This document shows positions 12,660-24,814 of a stretch of 64,000 nucleotides of DNA, one piece after another. How positions within the stretch are numbered: the first letter of the stretch is position 1; the number at the start of each line of letters is the position of its first letter. The stretch comes from Lycorma delicatula (Eukaryota; Arthropoda; Insecta; Hemiptera; Fulgoridae): contig NC_134461.1 in NCBI RefSeq assembly GCF_047948215.1, positions 85,804,245 through 85,868,244 on the forward strand, read 5' to 3'. The position numbers and the translations under genes are program-made. The notes under the pieces were generated by a model that worked only from the letters and a program-made list of their open reading frames with translations, had not been told where the DNA came from and made no database searches.

Positions 12660-13030
12660 CTCAAAATTTTGCAAACATAATCACACTTTATATTAAGCTC
12701 AGTATATACGTGCTTAATAAAAAATTACTTCAAAATTCCCGCTATCCCAAAAATTGAAAAAGCTTTTTATTACATGTTTTTATTATTAATGTCTTCCTAC
12801 GTAATAATAGTGGTGTAAGCGATCCAAAAACAATACGATAACGGCAATATTGTGGATAGGGGAGCCGACAAAATTTTAAAGATATAGATCTTTTGAGTCT
12901 TTCAAAATTTTTTTATGTTTGTTTAAAATTTACTATTATTAAAAGATTAAATAATAAATTTTTAGTAATAATATTACTATAAAATTTCATCATAATTCAT
13001 CCCCCACCATAAAAAAAATAAATCATAGAT
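12660..13030 (+). repeat. Dispersed repeat R2, middle part
   Basis: It matches the middle of the R2 copies at 16951-17722 (reversed) and 53985-54655. Shared motifs include ttatattaagct, caaaaattgaaaaa, taggggagccgac and aaaatttcatcataattca. It is followed directly by an R1 copy. Confidence 0.65.
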
Positions 13031-13039
13031 AATGTTTAT

Positions 13040-13645
13040 ACATTTTTACTTCCTAGTACGAAATAAAGGAAGTATTTGGGATCGCAAAAAATTTCGGTTT
13101 TCAGATTTCAACGGAAATATCCATTTTGACCATCCCTGAATCCATTTTGACTAGCTTCGGTGTGACGTCTGTACGTACGTACGTATATATCTCGTATAAT
13201 TAAAAAACGATTAGCTGTCGAATGTTGAAATTTTGGTTTTAGGACTGTTGTAACATCTAGTTGTACAACTCCTCTTTTGATTCCAATCAAGTGAACAAAA
13301 AGTGTCCAAAGAAGCCCAAAATTCAAAACAATTTGGAATTTAGACTTTTTATTAACTGCAATAATCAGACCTCATTGAGTGCATTTCAACGATATATCAT
13401 AAGTAGTACTTATTTTCATTGGTTCCAGATTTATAGCCACATAAAATTTGAATTAATGAAATATTTGGTCGTACAAGGTGAAGGCACATCGGTTCGCATC
13501 CTACTTCATTTCCTTTTTTTTTAAATTTAAATATATTGATTTATTAATAATTATCATTTGATTGTAAAAAAAAAAAAAAAATGTGTATATATAATTTAGT
13601 AAGTGTACAAGGAAGTCATGTGGTGTCCACATCAGATTTTTTAGT
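13040..13645 (+). repeat. Dispersed repeat R1, best full-length copy
   Basis: About 600 bp. The left end is a perfect 8-bp-arm hairpin, TACTTCCT at 13047-13054 and AGGAAGTA at 13067-13074. Next come the conserved atatccattttgaccatc, a run of ACGT units, ttaactgcaataat and gaaggcacatcggttcg. The right end carries a small hairpin ATGTGG-tgt-CCACAT (about 13618-13632) before cagatttttt. Other copies in the window are at 9.4, 20.8, 22.2, 34.8 and 52.5 kb. The 72-codon minus-strand frame recurs only because the repeat recurs; no protein family is recognised. Confidence 0.88.
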
Positions 13646-13704
13646 GGAATGTATTTTAGTTTCTTCAATTTAACATAGTTAAAGTAAAAAAAATCAAAAC
13701 AGTT

Positions 13705-13920
13705 TTTTGGAAGATGATTTTGGAGGTGGGGAGGTGAATGAATAAAATAATACCAATTTAAACATTTTTTTTTGTTTATATATAATGAAAATTTTACAAT
13801 AAAACTTCATCATAAATTATCTTTACCCCAAAAAAGGAATTTTAGGTAACTTTTTTTCATATATAATTATTTTTCCGCTATATAAGAATAAATAACCTAT
13901 ACCAGGAAATTATTGCAACT
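13705..13920 (+). repeat. Dispersed repeat R2, right part
   Basis: It contains gattttggaggtgggg, acttcatcataaattat, ggaattttaggtaact and the R2 right end attgcaactt. It overlaps in family coordinates with 12660-13030, so the R1 copy sits between two partly redundant R2 pieces rather than in a clean break of one. Confidence 0.65.
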
Positions 13921-15630
13921 TTTAATAGTATATAGTTTATGTTACGTGTATATATTACAAATGTATTTTACCAACGGTGCCATGTTAGAAAAACTAGATT
14001 TATATTACAATTTGTAGTCCAACGAAAGTTGATAAAGATAAAACTTACAAAATTGAGAAACTTTTGTGAAAGTTTTTTTTTTTTTAATAAAATATATTTT
14101 GAAATATTAACAAAAGAAAAAAATATATATACTTGAAAAAAATTGTTTATTTTCTTATTTAGATGGAATAGAATGGTACACTTGGAGGATTTCCGGGAAT
14201 AGAATCCTCATAAAATAGCCTATTTTATTACATCTTAAACATCCTTTGTATATAAACAATATTTATATACAACGGTATATCCACGTTATAGCGTAATACG
14301 AGTATAATGAGTAAATATTAAAAGTGACAAGTCATATACGGCTGCTTTTACAGCTTTATTAAAAATTGTATAACCATATAACAGTAGTATTGAAGAAAAT
14401 GATGGAAAAAGCTACCTATAATCCTATCTATTTGTGAGTGTGTTTGTGCTTTTTTTTTGTGTTCAACTTTATATAAACATAATGCAAGTCAGAGATTCAG
14501 TAAAATTAAATTTGAATAAACGTGATTCAGTATAGTTATAAACCATTTTATTAAGTTACATAATTTTTTTATTAATAGCAGTTTACAATTTTATGTAACT
14601 GAATATTTGTTAAAATGATTGCATTTGTAACAATTTGTATACAAATTAAACGTACACGTAACAGATTATGTATTTTTAATTTCAATTTTTCTAGTTGGTG
14701 TACGCTATTATACCTTATTTATCTGGTTAATAATAGCGTGAAATTTATGTACAATGATTTGATGATGATATGTGTGTGTGCACGCGTGCTAGTGTGTGTG
14801 TATTTGAAATACTTTTATCTACCCTTTGGTCATCTTAATCTATTGCATCACGTAACGTATTGTTATATCAAACAACAATTTTATCTACGTTCAATGTATT
14901 TTTATTTTCTTATTTAATCAATGTATACTAAACAATTTAAGATTTTCAAATTAAACTTTTTTTTTTACGTCGACTAACTATAAACCATGTTTAACACTTT
15001 TCTCTCTCCTTTCTTCCCATCCAGTACCTTTTCGTTATGCCCTACGCACCCAGTTTTATATTATTTTTCGCAGATTATTAAAAAAAAAAAATATATGGTG
15101 TAATATCGTTTAACTCATCAAATTGATTAAATAATGTCGTAAATAAATAATTTTGTAAAAACAGTTTCCTTCGTTGGCCTATAAAACTTATAGATAAGAC
15201 AGGGATTTGGTATTGTCTATTGTACGCAATTCGTTGTTTCTGTGCACAAAAATTAATGTACCTGCAAATTAATGTTTCGTAATTTGAAGTATTGTTTAGG
15301 TTAGTTTTTGTCGGTTAAGTGTGTTGAATAAATATATGTGTTAGTAAGTTTTAGTCAAAGTATTAATTAAGTATAGCATAGTTTTTAAAAATACTTCATA
15401 ATTTACTTTTCTTTGTAGAGCAAATCTGAATTTGGATGATTAAATTACAAAATGATAAGTGAAAGTTTGAATTTTCTTAATATTCTATTATTGTATGTAT
15501 ATATCTTTGTAAAGTTAAGGGATGTTTCGTTAGTTAACATGTATTAGTAAGCTGTAAACCTGTTGTTGAAAAATGTTGTAATGGGTGACATAACTATGTA
15601 AGTTAGAAGTTATCCTGCTTCACAGTAAAT
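13921..15630. other. AT-rich stretch without gene
   Basis: No recognised repeat or coding region. The 100-codon frame at 14615-14917 starts in AT-rich DNA and runs through a GT-rich microsatellite-like patch (14770-14805). I do not support it as a gene. Confidence 0.5.
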
Positions 15631-15692
15631 TCGTAGTATCCGAGTGGAAAAGTTCTTGTTTTGTATTCGGATGGTCGTAGGTTCCAAACTTA
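15631..15692 (+). mobile_element. tRNA-like SINE head, degenerate
   Basis: gtatccgagtgg resembles an A-box, and gtcgtaggttccaaac resembles a B-box at about the tRNA distance. An A-rich stretch follows. There is no cloverleaf acceptor stem, so this is a SINE head or tRNA pseudogene, not a tRNA. Confidence 0.35.
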
Positions 15693-16029
15693 GAAAATAT
15701 ATGAAAAAAAAATAACAAGGATTCATAAATAATACATTAAAAAAGTGTGCGGGGCACAAAACAGAAGAGACTCCTTCTCAAAATTTCTCACTAGCCTTTT
15801 CTCTGAATTATTCGTTCGTTATTACTATTTTTTGTTTTACTTTGTAGGTCCTTCTTTGTATAAAACACGTATTTCCGAGATTTCTTTTAATTTTTTCTTG
15901 ATTAATTCCCGTTTTTATAAGTCCAGAAGTTTTATTCCTATTTTGTTTAAGTCGTACTTTAACATAATATTCGCCTTTAGTTTTTATTTCTAAATAAAAG
16001 AGAAAATTTTATTGTTCTAATAATTAGTT
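15693..16029. other. AT-rich stretch without gene
   Basis: It holds an 82-codon Phe/Tyr-rich frame (15745-15993) with no recognisable domain. Nothing else seen. Confidence 0.45.
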
Positions 16030-16505
16030 CTAAGATATCAAAAGTAGATTGAAATACGAAAACAGATCTTTCAAGGAGATACGAAATCTATAATATCAAG
16101 TAGAGATCTAAGAATTAGAAAAAAATTCTAGAAAATATTTGTGTGATACATAACGCTTTTTGGTAATGAAACATGAAAGAAGGACTAAAGCAAAAAGGAA
16201 AATAATTTTGGGCTTTGAAATATTTTTTTATAGGAAAATATAGAAAATTAGATGTGTCGATAAAATTCAAAACGAAATGGTTTTACAACGAATACTAGCA
16301 GAGAGAAATTTGTGGTAGAATCTAGTTAAAAAATGAACCAGATTAGTGAGTTAATTAAAGGAAAAGTAAAGGGTATAAACTATGAAGGAAAATTGAGCTA
16401 AATAAAATAGATAATTGAGGATGTAGGCAATAGTAAATAATTTGATGAAAAATTAGTTCAGAAAATTGGAGAACAGCATCAAACCAGTCTGTGAAAGATT
16501 ATAAA
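16030..16505 (+). mobile_element. LINE reverse transcriptase, C-terminal remnant (LINE-a)
   Basis: Translation in shifting frames gives SRDLRIRKKF, then GNET, then MVLQRILAERNLW (16274-16315), then VKK and IIEDVG with an EDVG-type ending. This is the motif order of the C-terminal tail after the reverse transcriptase domain in many insect non-LTR retrotransposons (SLELRKK, YGSETWT, NEEVL, GRGRPR, EDVG). Many in-frame stops (for example directly after ERNLW) show that it is dead. The 5' part is absent, as is usual for truncated insertions. No clear tail or target duplication was found. Confidence 0.78.
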
Positions 16506-16950
16506 AAAAATATCTTGTTTAATTAAATATAATTTAAACGCTTTAATTTGAACATATTCTTTTTTTTTAAAAAAACTCCCAATAACTGGTATTATATTTG
16601 AAAGAAATATTTGTATATTTTTTTTAATCAGTTAACCTTAAATAAAACGTTCCAAATTAAACATTTGTAATCATGCTAAGCTATTGCAACAATCAACCCA
16701 CTGGTGTATGTAAGCAACCGATAAGTCACAGAGGAATTATTTTAATGAAGGTCGATTACACAGTATTTTTTTTTTTAGCAAACCGTATAAGGTGAATGAT
16801 TGAATATACGATTACTGTTTTGATTTATGAAAACTTTAAAAAAAGCACATATTACAGTAACCGCGTTATATTTCTGATTAACGCCAAAAGCCTAATAGAA
16901 TTAAAACCTAATAAAATTTATTTAAAATAAATGAATAAAAACTTACAACA
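16506..16950. other. AT-rich stretch without gene
   Basis: No recognised element. Confidence 0.5.
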
Positions 16951-17722
16951 AAGTTGTAATATGCATTACAACTTGCCTTGCATTGGTTATTTATTTTTAT
17001 ATAATGGAAAAATAATGATACATAAAAAAAATTGCCTAAAATTTATTCTTTGGGGATAGAAGGTGAATTACGATGAAATTTTACTGAAATATTATTATTG
17101 AAAGTTTAAATAAACAAAAATAGTTTAAAAAAATTCAAATATGTATATTTTTAATCTATGATCGGCTTCCCTACCACCAATATTACCTCCAAAGTATTCT
17201 GTTTGGGGTTACTTGCAATATTACTACTATATCTAGGAAGACATTAAAAAAAATCGGTTAAAAATATTGCAATAAATAAAAGAATAAATTTTTTTCAATT
17301 TTTGGGGAAGGGGGAATTTGGAGCAAGTCTATTTTAAATAGTAAGATGCGTATATACTTTATATACTTATATACGCATGTATTTAGTTTAATATAAATTG
17401 GTGTTATGTTTGCAAAATATTGAGAAACTTGACCCCAAAAAAATATCCACCCCACCTGATGGAGATAATGACTCCAAAATATTACTAACAAACTGTTCTA
17501 TGTGCACGAGTATCTATGACAAATTTAATCAAATTCGATTTATCTAGCCAAAATTGATTAAACTTCAAATACACGTGCATACGAACCCTTCACTTCTTTC
17601 TTGTTTTTTGGGATCCCTGGGTTATAAAACATCGAGAAATGGAAAAAAATCAGACCCCATTTTTTGACAAATACCATACTTTCCTTGTAGCATAGCTTTA
17701 GAGATATGGTGCTAGGAAAGTA
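16951..17722 (-). repeat. Dispersed repeat R2, near-complete reversed copy
   Basis: The family left end lies at 17722: a hairpin with perfect 9-bp arms, TACTTTCCT at 17677-17685 and AGGAAAGTA at 17714-17722. The right end ATTACAACTT is part of a second palindrome (AAGTTGTAAT at 16951-16960, ATTACAACTT at 16965-16974). Inside are a matching cgatgttttataaccca stretch, aatttgtcatagat and tagggaagccgat. The plus-strand relative is at 53985-54655. Confidence 0.82.
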
Positions 17723-17829
17723 AAAAAACAAAGAGTGGCCTTAATTATTCCCCAATCACTTTCTATTAATTCGTTTCGTTAAGGAGATTTATTTTAATAA
17801 TATTTTACCAGAAAGGTGTCTCTTCTTTA

Positions 17830-18028
17830 CTACTTTATAATCTGACCTTTTGACTTTCTTTTTTAACCTCCGGGCCTACCGTTCGGTAGTGTTTCAGAGA
17901 AAGAGATGAGTGATATGTAGCGTGTGTGAGTGATATGTGATCGGGCCTTTCATCCGGGATCTCCGGATGAAAGGCAGAGACGCTATCACTCGCACCACGG
18001 AGACCGGATTGCTACTTTACAATCTAAC
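17830..18028 (-). mobile_element. SINE-1 copy with target-site duplication
   Basis: On the minus strand it has a tRNA-derived head (ggtctccgtggtgcgagtg, then gatagcgtctctgcctttc), a body matching other SINE-1 copies (tcatctctttctctgaaac in degraded form) and the tail cggaggttaaaaaa. The 17-bp flanks ctactttataatctgac (17830-17846) and ctactttacaatctaac (18012-18028) match at 15 of 17 positions, marking retroposition. The B-box is partly scrambled, with a duplicated catccgg motif. Confidence 0.83.
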
Positions 18029-18035
18029 TTAAAGC

Positions 18036-18410
18036 CCGTGTGATATCCTTTTTCTTTTTTTTTTTTGTTTGAAGAGGTGGAGGAACCCCATTCACGGGCG
18101 CTGAAGCAATGTCAAGCTCGGTAACAGGTTTCGCGGGACGTTATTACCTACACACACAATCGGTCACCACAAGAAAACATCAAAATCCAACCATCACGCG
18201 CGTATCACACAAAACACAGAAAAACGTATCAGAATATCAACACGATATCATTCCAAGCACAAACATACTGGACAAGCATACAGATACCTCGTACTCACGT
18301 ACCACACGCACTTACACACTCAAGAGCAAACCATGCCAACACACAGATACAGGACATCGCATAAGATCTAAAAGAGAGATAACAGACCAAGCCAAAAATC
18401 CGTGTGATAT
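18036..18410 (-). mobile_element. Retroposed fragment with poly-A tail and 11-bp target duplication
   Basis: An exact 11-bp direct repeat ccgtgtgatat (18036-18046 and 18400-18410) brackets about 350 bp. The left edge is a T-rich run (18047-18065), so the minus strand ends in a poly-A tail. The minus strand is unusually G+T-rich and shows no long frame. The plus-strand 107-codon frame (18109-18432) is therefore antisense to the inserted strand, runs past the insertion into flanking DNA, and is most likely chance. The source transcript is unknown: a LINE 3' end, a SINE or a processed host transcript are all possible. Confidence 0.8.
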
Positions 18411-20101
18411 TTACAAAACAAATTTTAATTAAAAATATGATTTATTAACTGTCAATTAATATTTTTTCATTCCAATTTCTTATGTTATCAAGGATAATTT
18501 TATTAAATAAAAATTTTGATAAATTTTATATCAAACAATTTTTTAAATTTGAAAAACACTCTTCTTCAGTTACATTTAAATGAAATTTTTCTAATATAAA
18601 CAATTTAAGAATGAATTAAAAATTTACTAATAGATCATTAAAAACGATTATATTTTTTATAAACTTTTATTTTTTTCGATTTCCTGTAAAACTTTTTAAC
18701 AATGAATGTGTAAAAATAAAATATTTAAAAAAATTAATGGTAACATTTTAATGAAATTACAAAACAATGAAGTTTTAAATTTAATGTTACTAATTGAATT
18801 GCACAATAATGTGAAAATTTACAGTATAACCTTATTTTAATCAGGACCTGCAAGTACTAAGACTACCAACCGGCTATTTGATGAACTATAAACTTTTTTA
18901 TATAAATCTGACGATACTAGTACAATATCTCCTTTTGATAAATAAAATTCTAGATTTAGTTATTGTAAGATGTTTTCACCACTTTTTATATTTTGGAAAG
19001 CGAAATAACGCATTTGAAAATACATAAAAATCGTGTTTCCCGGGTTTCCCTGAGAATGTATGCGTCACGATTATCACTGTTTGAATAATTTTTTTATAAA
19101 ATAAACTGTAGAAAAGAACATGCTTTGATTTAGTATATATTACATTTTTTTACGATGTTTTGAGAAATTACTGGAGTCTACGCTCAGGTGCATTCTTTCA
19201 TTTGTCAGATTATAATCATCTATTATTTAATTATTCATAAAATAATAGTTATTGTTATTCCCAGAAACATCTATCATTAATTCTGTATGTTTAATTAAAA
19301 GTGTGTTAACTGACAAATACGGTTTTTGGGATAAACGCGTTTAAAGTTTTAAAATTTTACAGTAAATCTGGTTTTACATAAAATCTTATGATGATTTTCC
19401 GACTTTTTTGAGTATAATAATTTTTAAAAACTGACCCTAGTTTTAATGCTTTTGCTGAAAGAAAAATAGTTAAGTGAATTTATTAAAAAAAAATCAGATA
19501 ACATACTTTTCACTAACAATACAGAATTACTTCATTATATGGATTTTTCCCGGATGAAAAACGCTTTTCACTACGTGGAATTTGATTTAATCTATTTCTG
19601 ATTTTTCATTACCGTATTTGTTTTATAATATTTTTTAAAATTTTAATTGAGAAATTTGCATAATTATTATTATAAAATAATACTACTCGTATAATATAAT
19701 ACTAATAATAGATATCAGTTTAATATATGAATTGATTTTAGATGGAAGATAAAGTTTTTAATTAAAAAAAAAAAAAAATTGGCAGTGTATGGTGTACAAT
19801 TACGATTAAGAAAAATAATCAAATCATGTACATTTAGCAAAAAGCGACTGTACCACTCTTTCACAAGCCTATTTCTCTTTAGCACAATGCAAACACAACT
19901 AGTAAGCTTCTTTTCCTTGATTAACTGCATGCTTTGTGGGGGTATATATTTGCATTCCTTTTCACTAAATTACAAGGGTTCATAAAACCCTCTCAGAACT
20001 CAGATTTACAAGGCTAGGATATGTTTTTAATTAGAATGCTACAACAAAGAGTGACTGAAAGACAGAAATGTTAGAGTTAAAATCTAATTGTGTACACACA
20101 C

Positions 20102-20136
<35 letters not shown>

Positions 20137-20799
20137 CGACATGCAAACTTTCCAAAGGATCTATTAATTATAAAATTTATTACCATATTTTAAAATAACC
20201 AAGCATCAATTCTGTTGTAGCCACATTTAAAGATTGACTAGAATATATGAAGAATATTATGATTGTCGTGTATTAAGTAAAAAACAAAGGGAAGGAAAGA
20301 ATTACTACCGTTCAAAATATTCACTCTGACATCGCGAAAATATTAAAATCATGATTAAAAAATTCTATATGCATGCATCTTAATTGGATTTTATTTCATT
20401 TTATGTTACATAACATAAACGGATAAATAAATAATCGTAAGATTTGTTATAGTAGCGTCTTGTATAAAGGGAAATCATTCATTTAAATTTTTTAAAAAAT
20501 CGATTGAAAAAGACAGGAAATATTAAAGGGATGCTACATTTCGAAAGTTTATAAAAATGTTAACCGTTAGTATAATTTAATTTTTAAAGAAGTATTTTAA
20601 ACACCTTTTGAGAATAAAATTTGATTTTTTTTTGGGGGGGGAAATCAAAAATAGGAAAAAAACCATCAAAAAATTTAATTTCATAAGATTTTTTCTAACA
20701 TTTTTACTATTTTAACACTAATGATGTGATAGTTTTACCAAATTACTTTTTACTAAATAAGTCATAATCAGAATAGAAAATATTCTCTCATTTTTATTT
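18411..20799. other. AT-rich stretch without gene
   Basis: It contains a CA/AT microsatellite at about 20096-20135. No coding or repeat signal otherwise. Confidence 0.55.
20096..20135. repeat. (AC)n-(AT)n microsatellite
   Basis: A short AC run passes through two catacata steps into a pure AT run. Confidence 0.9.
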
Positions 20800-20802
20800 C
20801 CT

Positions 20803-20885
20803 TGGACGAAGTAAAGGAAATATTGTGATCACAAAAAATTTCGGATTTCATATTTCACCGGAAATATCCATTTTGCCCAAAAATG
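20803..20885 (+). repeat. Dispersed repeat R1, short fragment
   Basis: It matches only the first 80 bp of R1 (gtaaaggaaatattgtgatc, then aaaaaatttcggatttca, then gaaatatccattttg). The rest is absent. Confidence 0.75.
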
Positions 20886-22204
20886 GATATTGGTTATGTT
20901 TGGTTGGCTATGTTGATATACGTACGATTCGTCAGTACATGGAGTAAAACATAATCTAAATAAACATAACTTACGTTCGCTTCGCTCGCTAACAAAATTT
21001 TTTGTTTAATACATAGTAATAATACGTTGTTTTTTGACAAAAAAGCTGCATAAAAAAAGTGAAAAAGAAGTGGAGATGCGATAAGAAACAAGTACCAAAA
21101 AATAATATCCCTTTGAATTTTCAAACAACTCAGTATTGAAATTATAAATTAGCATACTAAGTTCATCAAAATTTAATGGATATTTAGTATTGTACGGGAT
21201 AACCTAAATAAAGAATCAAAGGACTGACATTATCATTAATATTATAGAAAAAAACTATGACTAGTGCTGTTTGTATCTTGGATGATTTATATAAATCAAA
21301 GCTATAAGAATAACTTGGGTAGACAATGTAAAGCAAAAAACTTAAGTACATCTTTTTGTTGTTAAACAATGCATCATATCAGTAGATAAATTAAGGATAA
21401 TAGAAAATATTAATTTATTATTAAAGAAGAAAGTTTAAATATAATTTTTTTACAAATATAAGGAAAGTTCAGTAGTATTATTTTTCAGCTCTTTTAAAAT
21501 GTTTTATACTGTTAGAAATCTTTTAATTCTATGTTCATAAATATACATTTTATTAATAGATATTACTGTATGTATTATAACACAATTACGAAAAAAAATA
21601 ATCATATAATTTGAATAATGAAATTATTAAAAAAAAAAGTGTTATGATTATTATTATGCGTTAAATAAAAATAAATAGTCCGTGAAGTTACATAATATCA
21701 TCTTTTAAATAGAAGTGTATGTCGTACGCCAACGAGCACGTGTGGATGGATGTATGTTTCAATAATAATAATCCTTTCACTTTTTTGTCTATTAATTCAT
21801 TCATTAAAAAGTGTATTCCGTCATCGCAATTTTTAACTATACTTTTTTCTAAAAAAAAAAACCTGATAAATTTAATTATATACTAGTAATTAGATTTACA
21901 ATTTTTTTTTCGATTTTCAATATACTATTTATAATTATAAATCATAAGTGAAATGTTTTTATTTTGCACAACACAAAATATCACATTTTTATATCTACGT
22001 TTCATATAAATATAAAGAAAATTTAAATCTAATGTATATCATACATTATTATATTTCCACTGCTTGGTCCTACCATTTTTGATGAAAAATAAATATTTTC
22101 TATTATTAATATTTATTTGTTCGATAAAATTGAAAAAATAAAAAAACAAATTAATAGAGTAAAAACTAAAGCTCATAAAATTATCCTTTACCATAAAACC
22201 ATTA
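20886..22204. other. AT-rich stretch without gene
   Basis: The only landmark is a self-complementary patch cttcgctcg near 20980. No gene. Confidence 0.5.
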
Positions 22205-22890
22205 TAGTTTTACTTCCTGGTACGAAGTAAAGAAAGTATTGTGATCGCAAAAAATTTCGGTTTTCAGATTTCCACAGAAATATCCATTTTGATTAGTTTC
22301 GGCGTGACGTCTGAACGTACATATGTATGTATGTATTTCGCATAACTCAAAAATGATTAGCCGTAGGATATTGAAATTTTGGATTAGGCACTGTTGTAAC
22401 ATAGTTGTGTATCTCCCATTTTTATTGCAATCAACTTGACCAAAAATGTAAAAAAAAACCGAAATTCAATTTTTTTTAATTTTGAACTTTTTCTTAACTG
22501 CTGTAATAAACCCTCATTGAGAGCTTTTCAACGATATTTTCATTGATTCCAGAGTATCTGGAATAGTTTAGTTATAGCTAACTAAAATTAAAATTTTAAT
22601 TAATGAAATGTTTTTTATCTTAGAAGGGGAAGGCACATCGGTTCGAATGCGAATTCATTCTTTTTTTTTTAACTTTTTTTAATTTAAATATATTGATTTA
22701 TTAATAATTATTAGCCTGTGATTATAAAAAAAAATATAGTAAATAATAATTCAATAATAACAATAAAAAAAAATATTAAAAAAAAATAGAAGTTATTAGT
22801 GAAATAAGATTTTATGTACTTTTAAAAATGCGTATATGTAATTTAATAGGTGTACAAAGAAGTCATCTGGTGTGCTCTCATTTTTTTTTT
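22205..22890 (+). repeat. Dispersed repeat R1, long copy
   Basis: It is collinear with 13040-13645, including the left hairpin (TACTTCCT at 22211-22218 against AGAAAGTA at 22231-22238, one mismatch) and gaaggcacatcggttcgaat. It has extra A/T-rich DNA near its right end before aaagaagtcatctgg. Confidence 0.85.
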
Positions 22891-23768
22891 TTTTAATTAT
22901 TGATAACGAAACCGATCTCATTATTGAAGAAAGCGATCCCATTATTGAGGAAATTACTCTATTTTAGAGTAACATGGATCTGTATAATTTTGTAAATATT
23001 TCAATAAAAAAGTGGATACGATTTTAAACAACTGCAGGAATTTTCTTTTTAATTGGGGTTTCTCTTAGTGCAAATAAATAAGAATAGATGACTTCGGATA
23101 ATAGCTTTAAATACTTTATTTATAAATAATATTTATACTTATTTTCGTTATTTGTTGCTTTAATACGAAATTATTCGTGATAAATCACATTAATCACATT
23201 TCCGTATATTTATTACTAGGAAAGTATTATCACTTAAAATTTAAATCAAATGTTGAAGAATAATTTAGTTATTAATAAAATACATTTAATCAAAATTTGA
23301 ATCACAGTAATCTGATTTATAAACAATGAAAAAAAGCAACAACAAGAGTTATATAAAGCAGTCAGAAGATGTTGAATTACTCAACACTTGCATCTAAAAT
23401 GATTTTGCCCTTTGCCTTCAGGGCTTTTAAATTTTTCAGAATAAAGGGAGTACAGAACTAGGTGAGCCAAGTTAGCTGGATTTTTATATCCAGACTGCAA
23501 TTACAACGACACAAAATATTTACAAATTTATCTATTTAAAGTTCAATTAAGGAAATATTAAAAAAATTGTAAAAACAGTACTGTAAACAAACACATCAAT
23601 TTTCCCCATCCTCATTCACAGTTTACATTTATTTTTATGTATTTAGATTCTTTTAAATTTACGCTAGTTGAATTATTATTTTATTTTGAATTGATTTTAT
23701 TTATTAGTTTTAAAACTTTGCATTACTACTATTACACATATTTATATACATATTAAAAATAATCCGCC
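22891..23768. other. AT-rich stretch without gene
   Basis: It carries a 21-bp tandem duplication at 22913-22954 (18 of 21 matching). Otherwise unassigned. Confidence 0.5.
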
Positions 23769-23850
23769 GATCTCCGTGACGGAGTGGTATCGTCGTGCCT
23801 TTTATTCAGTAAAACCTGTGCTTAAATCCCATTCATGTTTTTTTTTTGTA
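23769..23850 (+). mobile_element. SINE-1 head fragment
   Basis: gatctccgtgacggagtgg is the best A-box-containing start of SINE-1 in the window. It is followed by a B-box-like gtgcttaaatccc and a run of T. The body is missing. Confidence 0.7.
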
Positions 23851-23884
23851 ATGATGATTAATTCGTTAATTCATCACAAAAACT

Positions 23885-24030
23885 TTTGAAGCTTATACGT
23901 GGAAATGTAGAAGTAGACTTTTGTAGTGTATGAAAAATGCCATACCTGACCGAGATTCGAACCCGGGACCTCTGGATAAAAGACTGTGGTGCTACCACTC
24001 TACCAATCTAAGCAGCTACAATTGGGTATT
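23885..24030 (-). mobile_element. SINE-1-related copy (variant head)
   Basis: The minus strand reads gattggtagagtggtagc (A-box), cccgggttcgaatctcgg (canonical B-box) and ggtatggcatttttcatac, then a body of its own. The head differs from the 23769 copy (gctgcttagattgg), so this is a subfamily or a second tRNA-derived family. The two SINE fragments lie tail to tail. Confidence 0.8.
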
Positions 24031-24294
24031 ACCTTGTAACACCTTGTAATAGCCAAAATAAATTAATACGAAATTTTCTCTTTAAAAATTTTATACATTG
24101 TAGTAATACTTGGATTAAAAACTTTTTCTCACTTTTTCCCTTATTCTTCCAGGTAAATTCTAAATAATAATTTTATTTTATTATATAATAATTATTTATA
24201 ATATGAATAAAGAGTTTTACAATGCAATATCAGATAATTTTTTTAAATCAGACACAAATTGTTTTATAGACTTTTCTTTTTAAATGAAACGAGT

Positions 24295-24660
24295 AACAAG
24301 AAATTACTCAAACTGTATTAAGATTAAAAATTCTAAAAAAACAACTATGGGTTGTTTCTCATGAACGGCCTACATACACAACTTAATTGAAAATATTTAT
24401 CAATTTATTTAAATAAATATTTTTTGATTTTTTTAATTCAATGATTCGAAATAAAGCGCGCGCGCGCATACATTAATTCGCGCGGGTGTGGCGGTACTAG
24501 TAGCGACGGTCAACACTAACTAAACTAATGTAATTTCCAACTTACATAGAACAAATTTTGCTTGTAAGGTCGGCAGATAGTCGCAAGGCTTAACGCACCA
24601 GGTATCGAGATGCACGGGCGATCGAGTTCGAGACCAGCCAGGCCGAGTTACTTTTTTTTA
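24295..24660 (+). repeat. Dispersed repeat R5, left part
   Basis: It aligns with 26363-26740: ggttgtttctcatgaacgg, a gcgcgcgcgcg run, gtgtggcggtactag, gcgacggtcaacac, and near the right end gcttaacgcaccaggta and gatcgagttcgagaccagcc. The last two could be the A and B boxes of a tRNA-like promoter. Confidence 0.8.
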
Positions 24661-24814
24661 CGATTTACATTTATTAAATCACTGCCGTTTTGATATGTTT
24701 TAAACCACAACTGTAAGCCAAAATGTGAACTATGCTGCTGAGGTATGGATAGCTCTTCACAGTCACTTTTCAAGAATCTATTATGAACAAATTCAGTTGT
24801 ATGGTAGGTTTAGG

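Noticed and set aside
13108..13326. 72-codon minus-strand frame with look-alikes at 22.2 and 35.3 kb
   Set aside because: It recurs because repeat R1 recurs; frames differ in extent and strand between copies and no domain is recognised.
18109..18432. 107-codon plus-strand frame, Thr/Ser/His-rich
   Set aside because: It is antisense to the retroposed fragment and runs past its target duplication into flanking DNA; low T content explains the absence of stops.
24612..24632. Alu/7SL-like string gagttcgagaccagcc
   Set aside because: Surrounding sequence and the sister copy fit a tRNA-type B-box, not 7SL; contamination by primate DNA is not supported.
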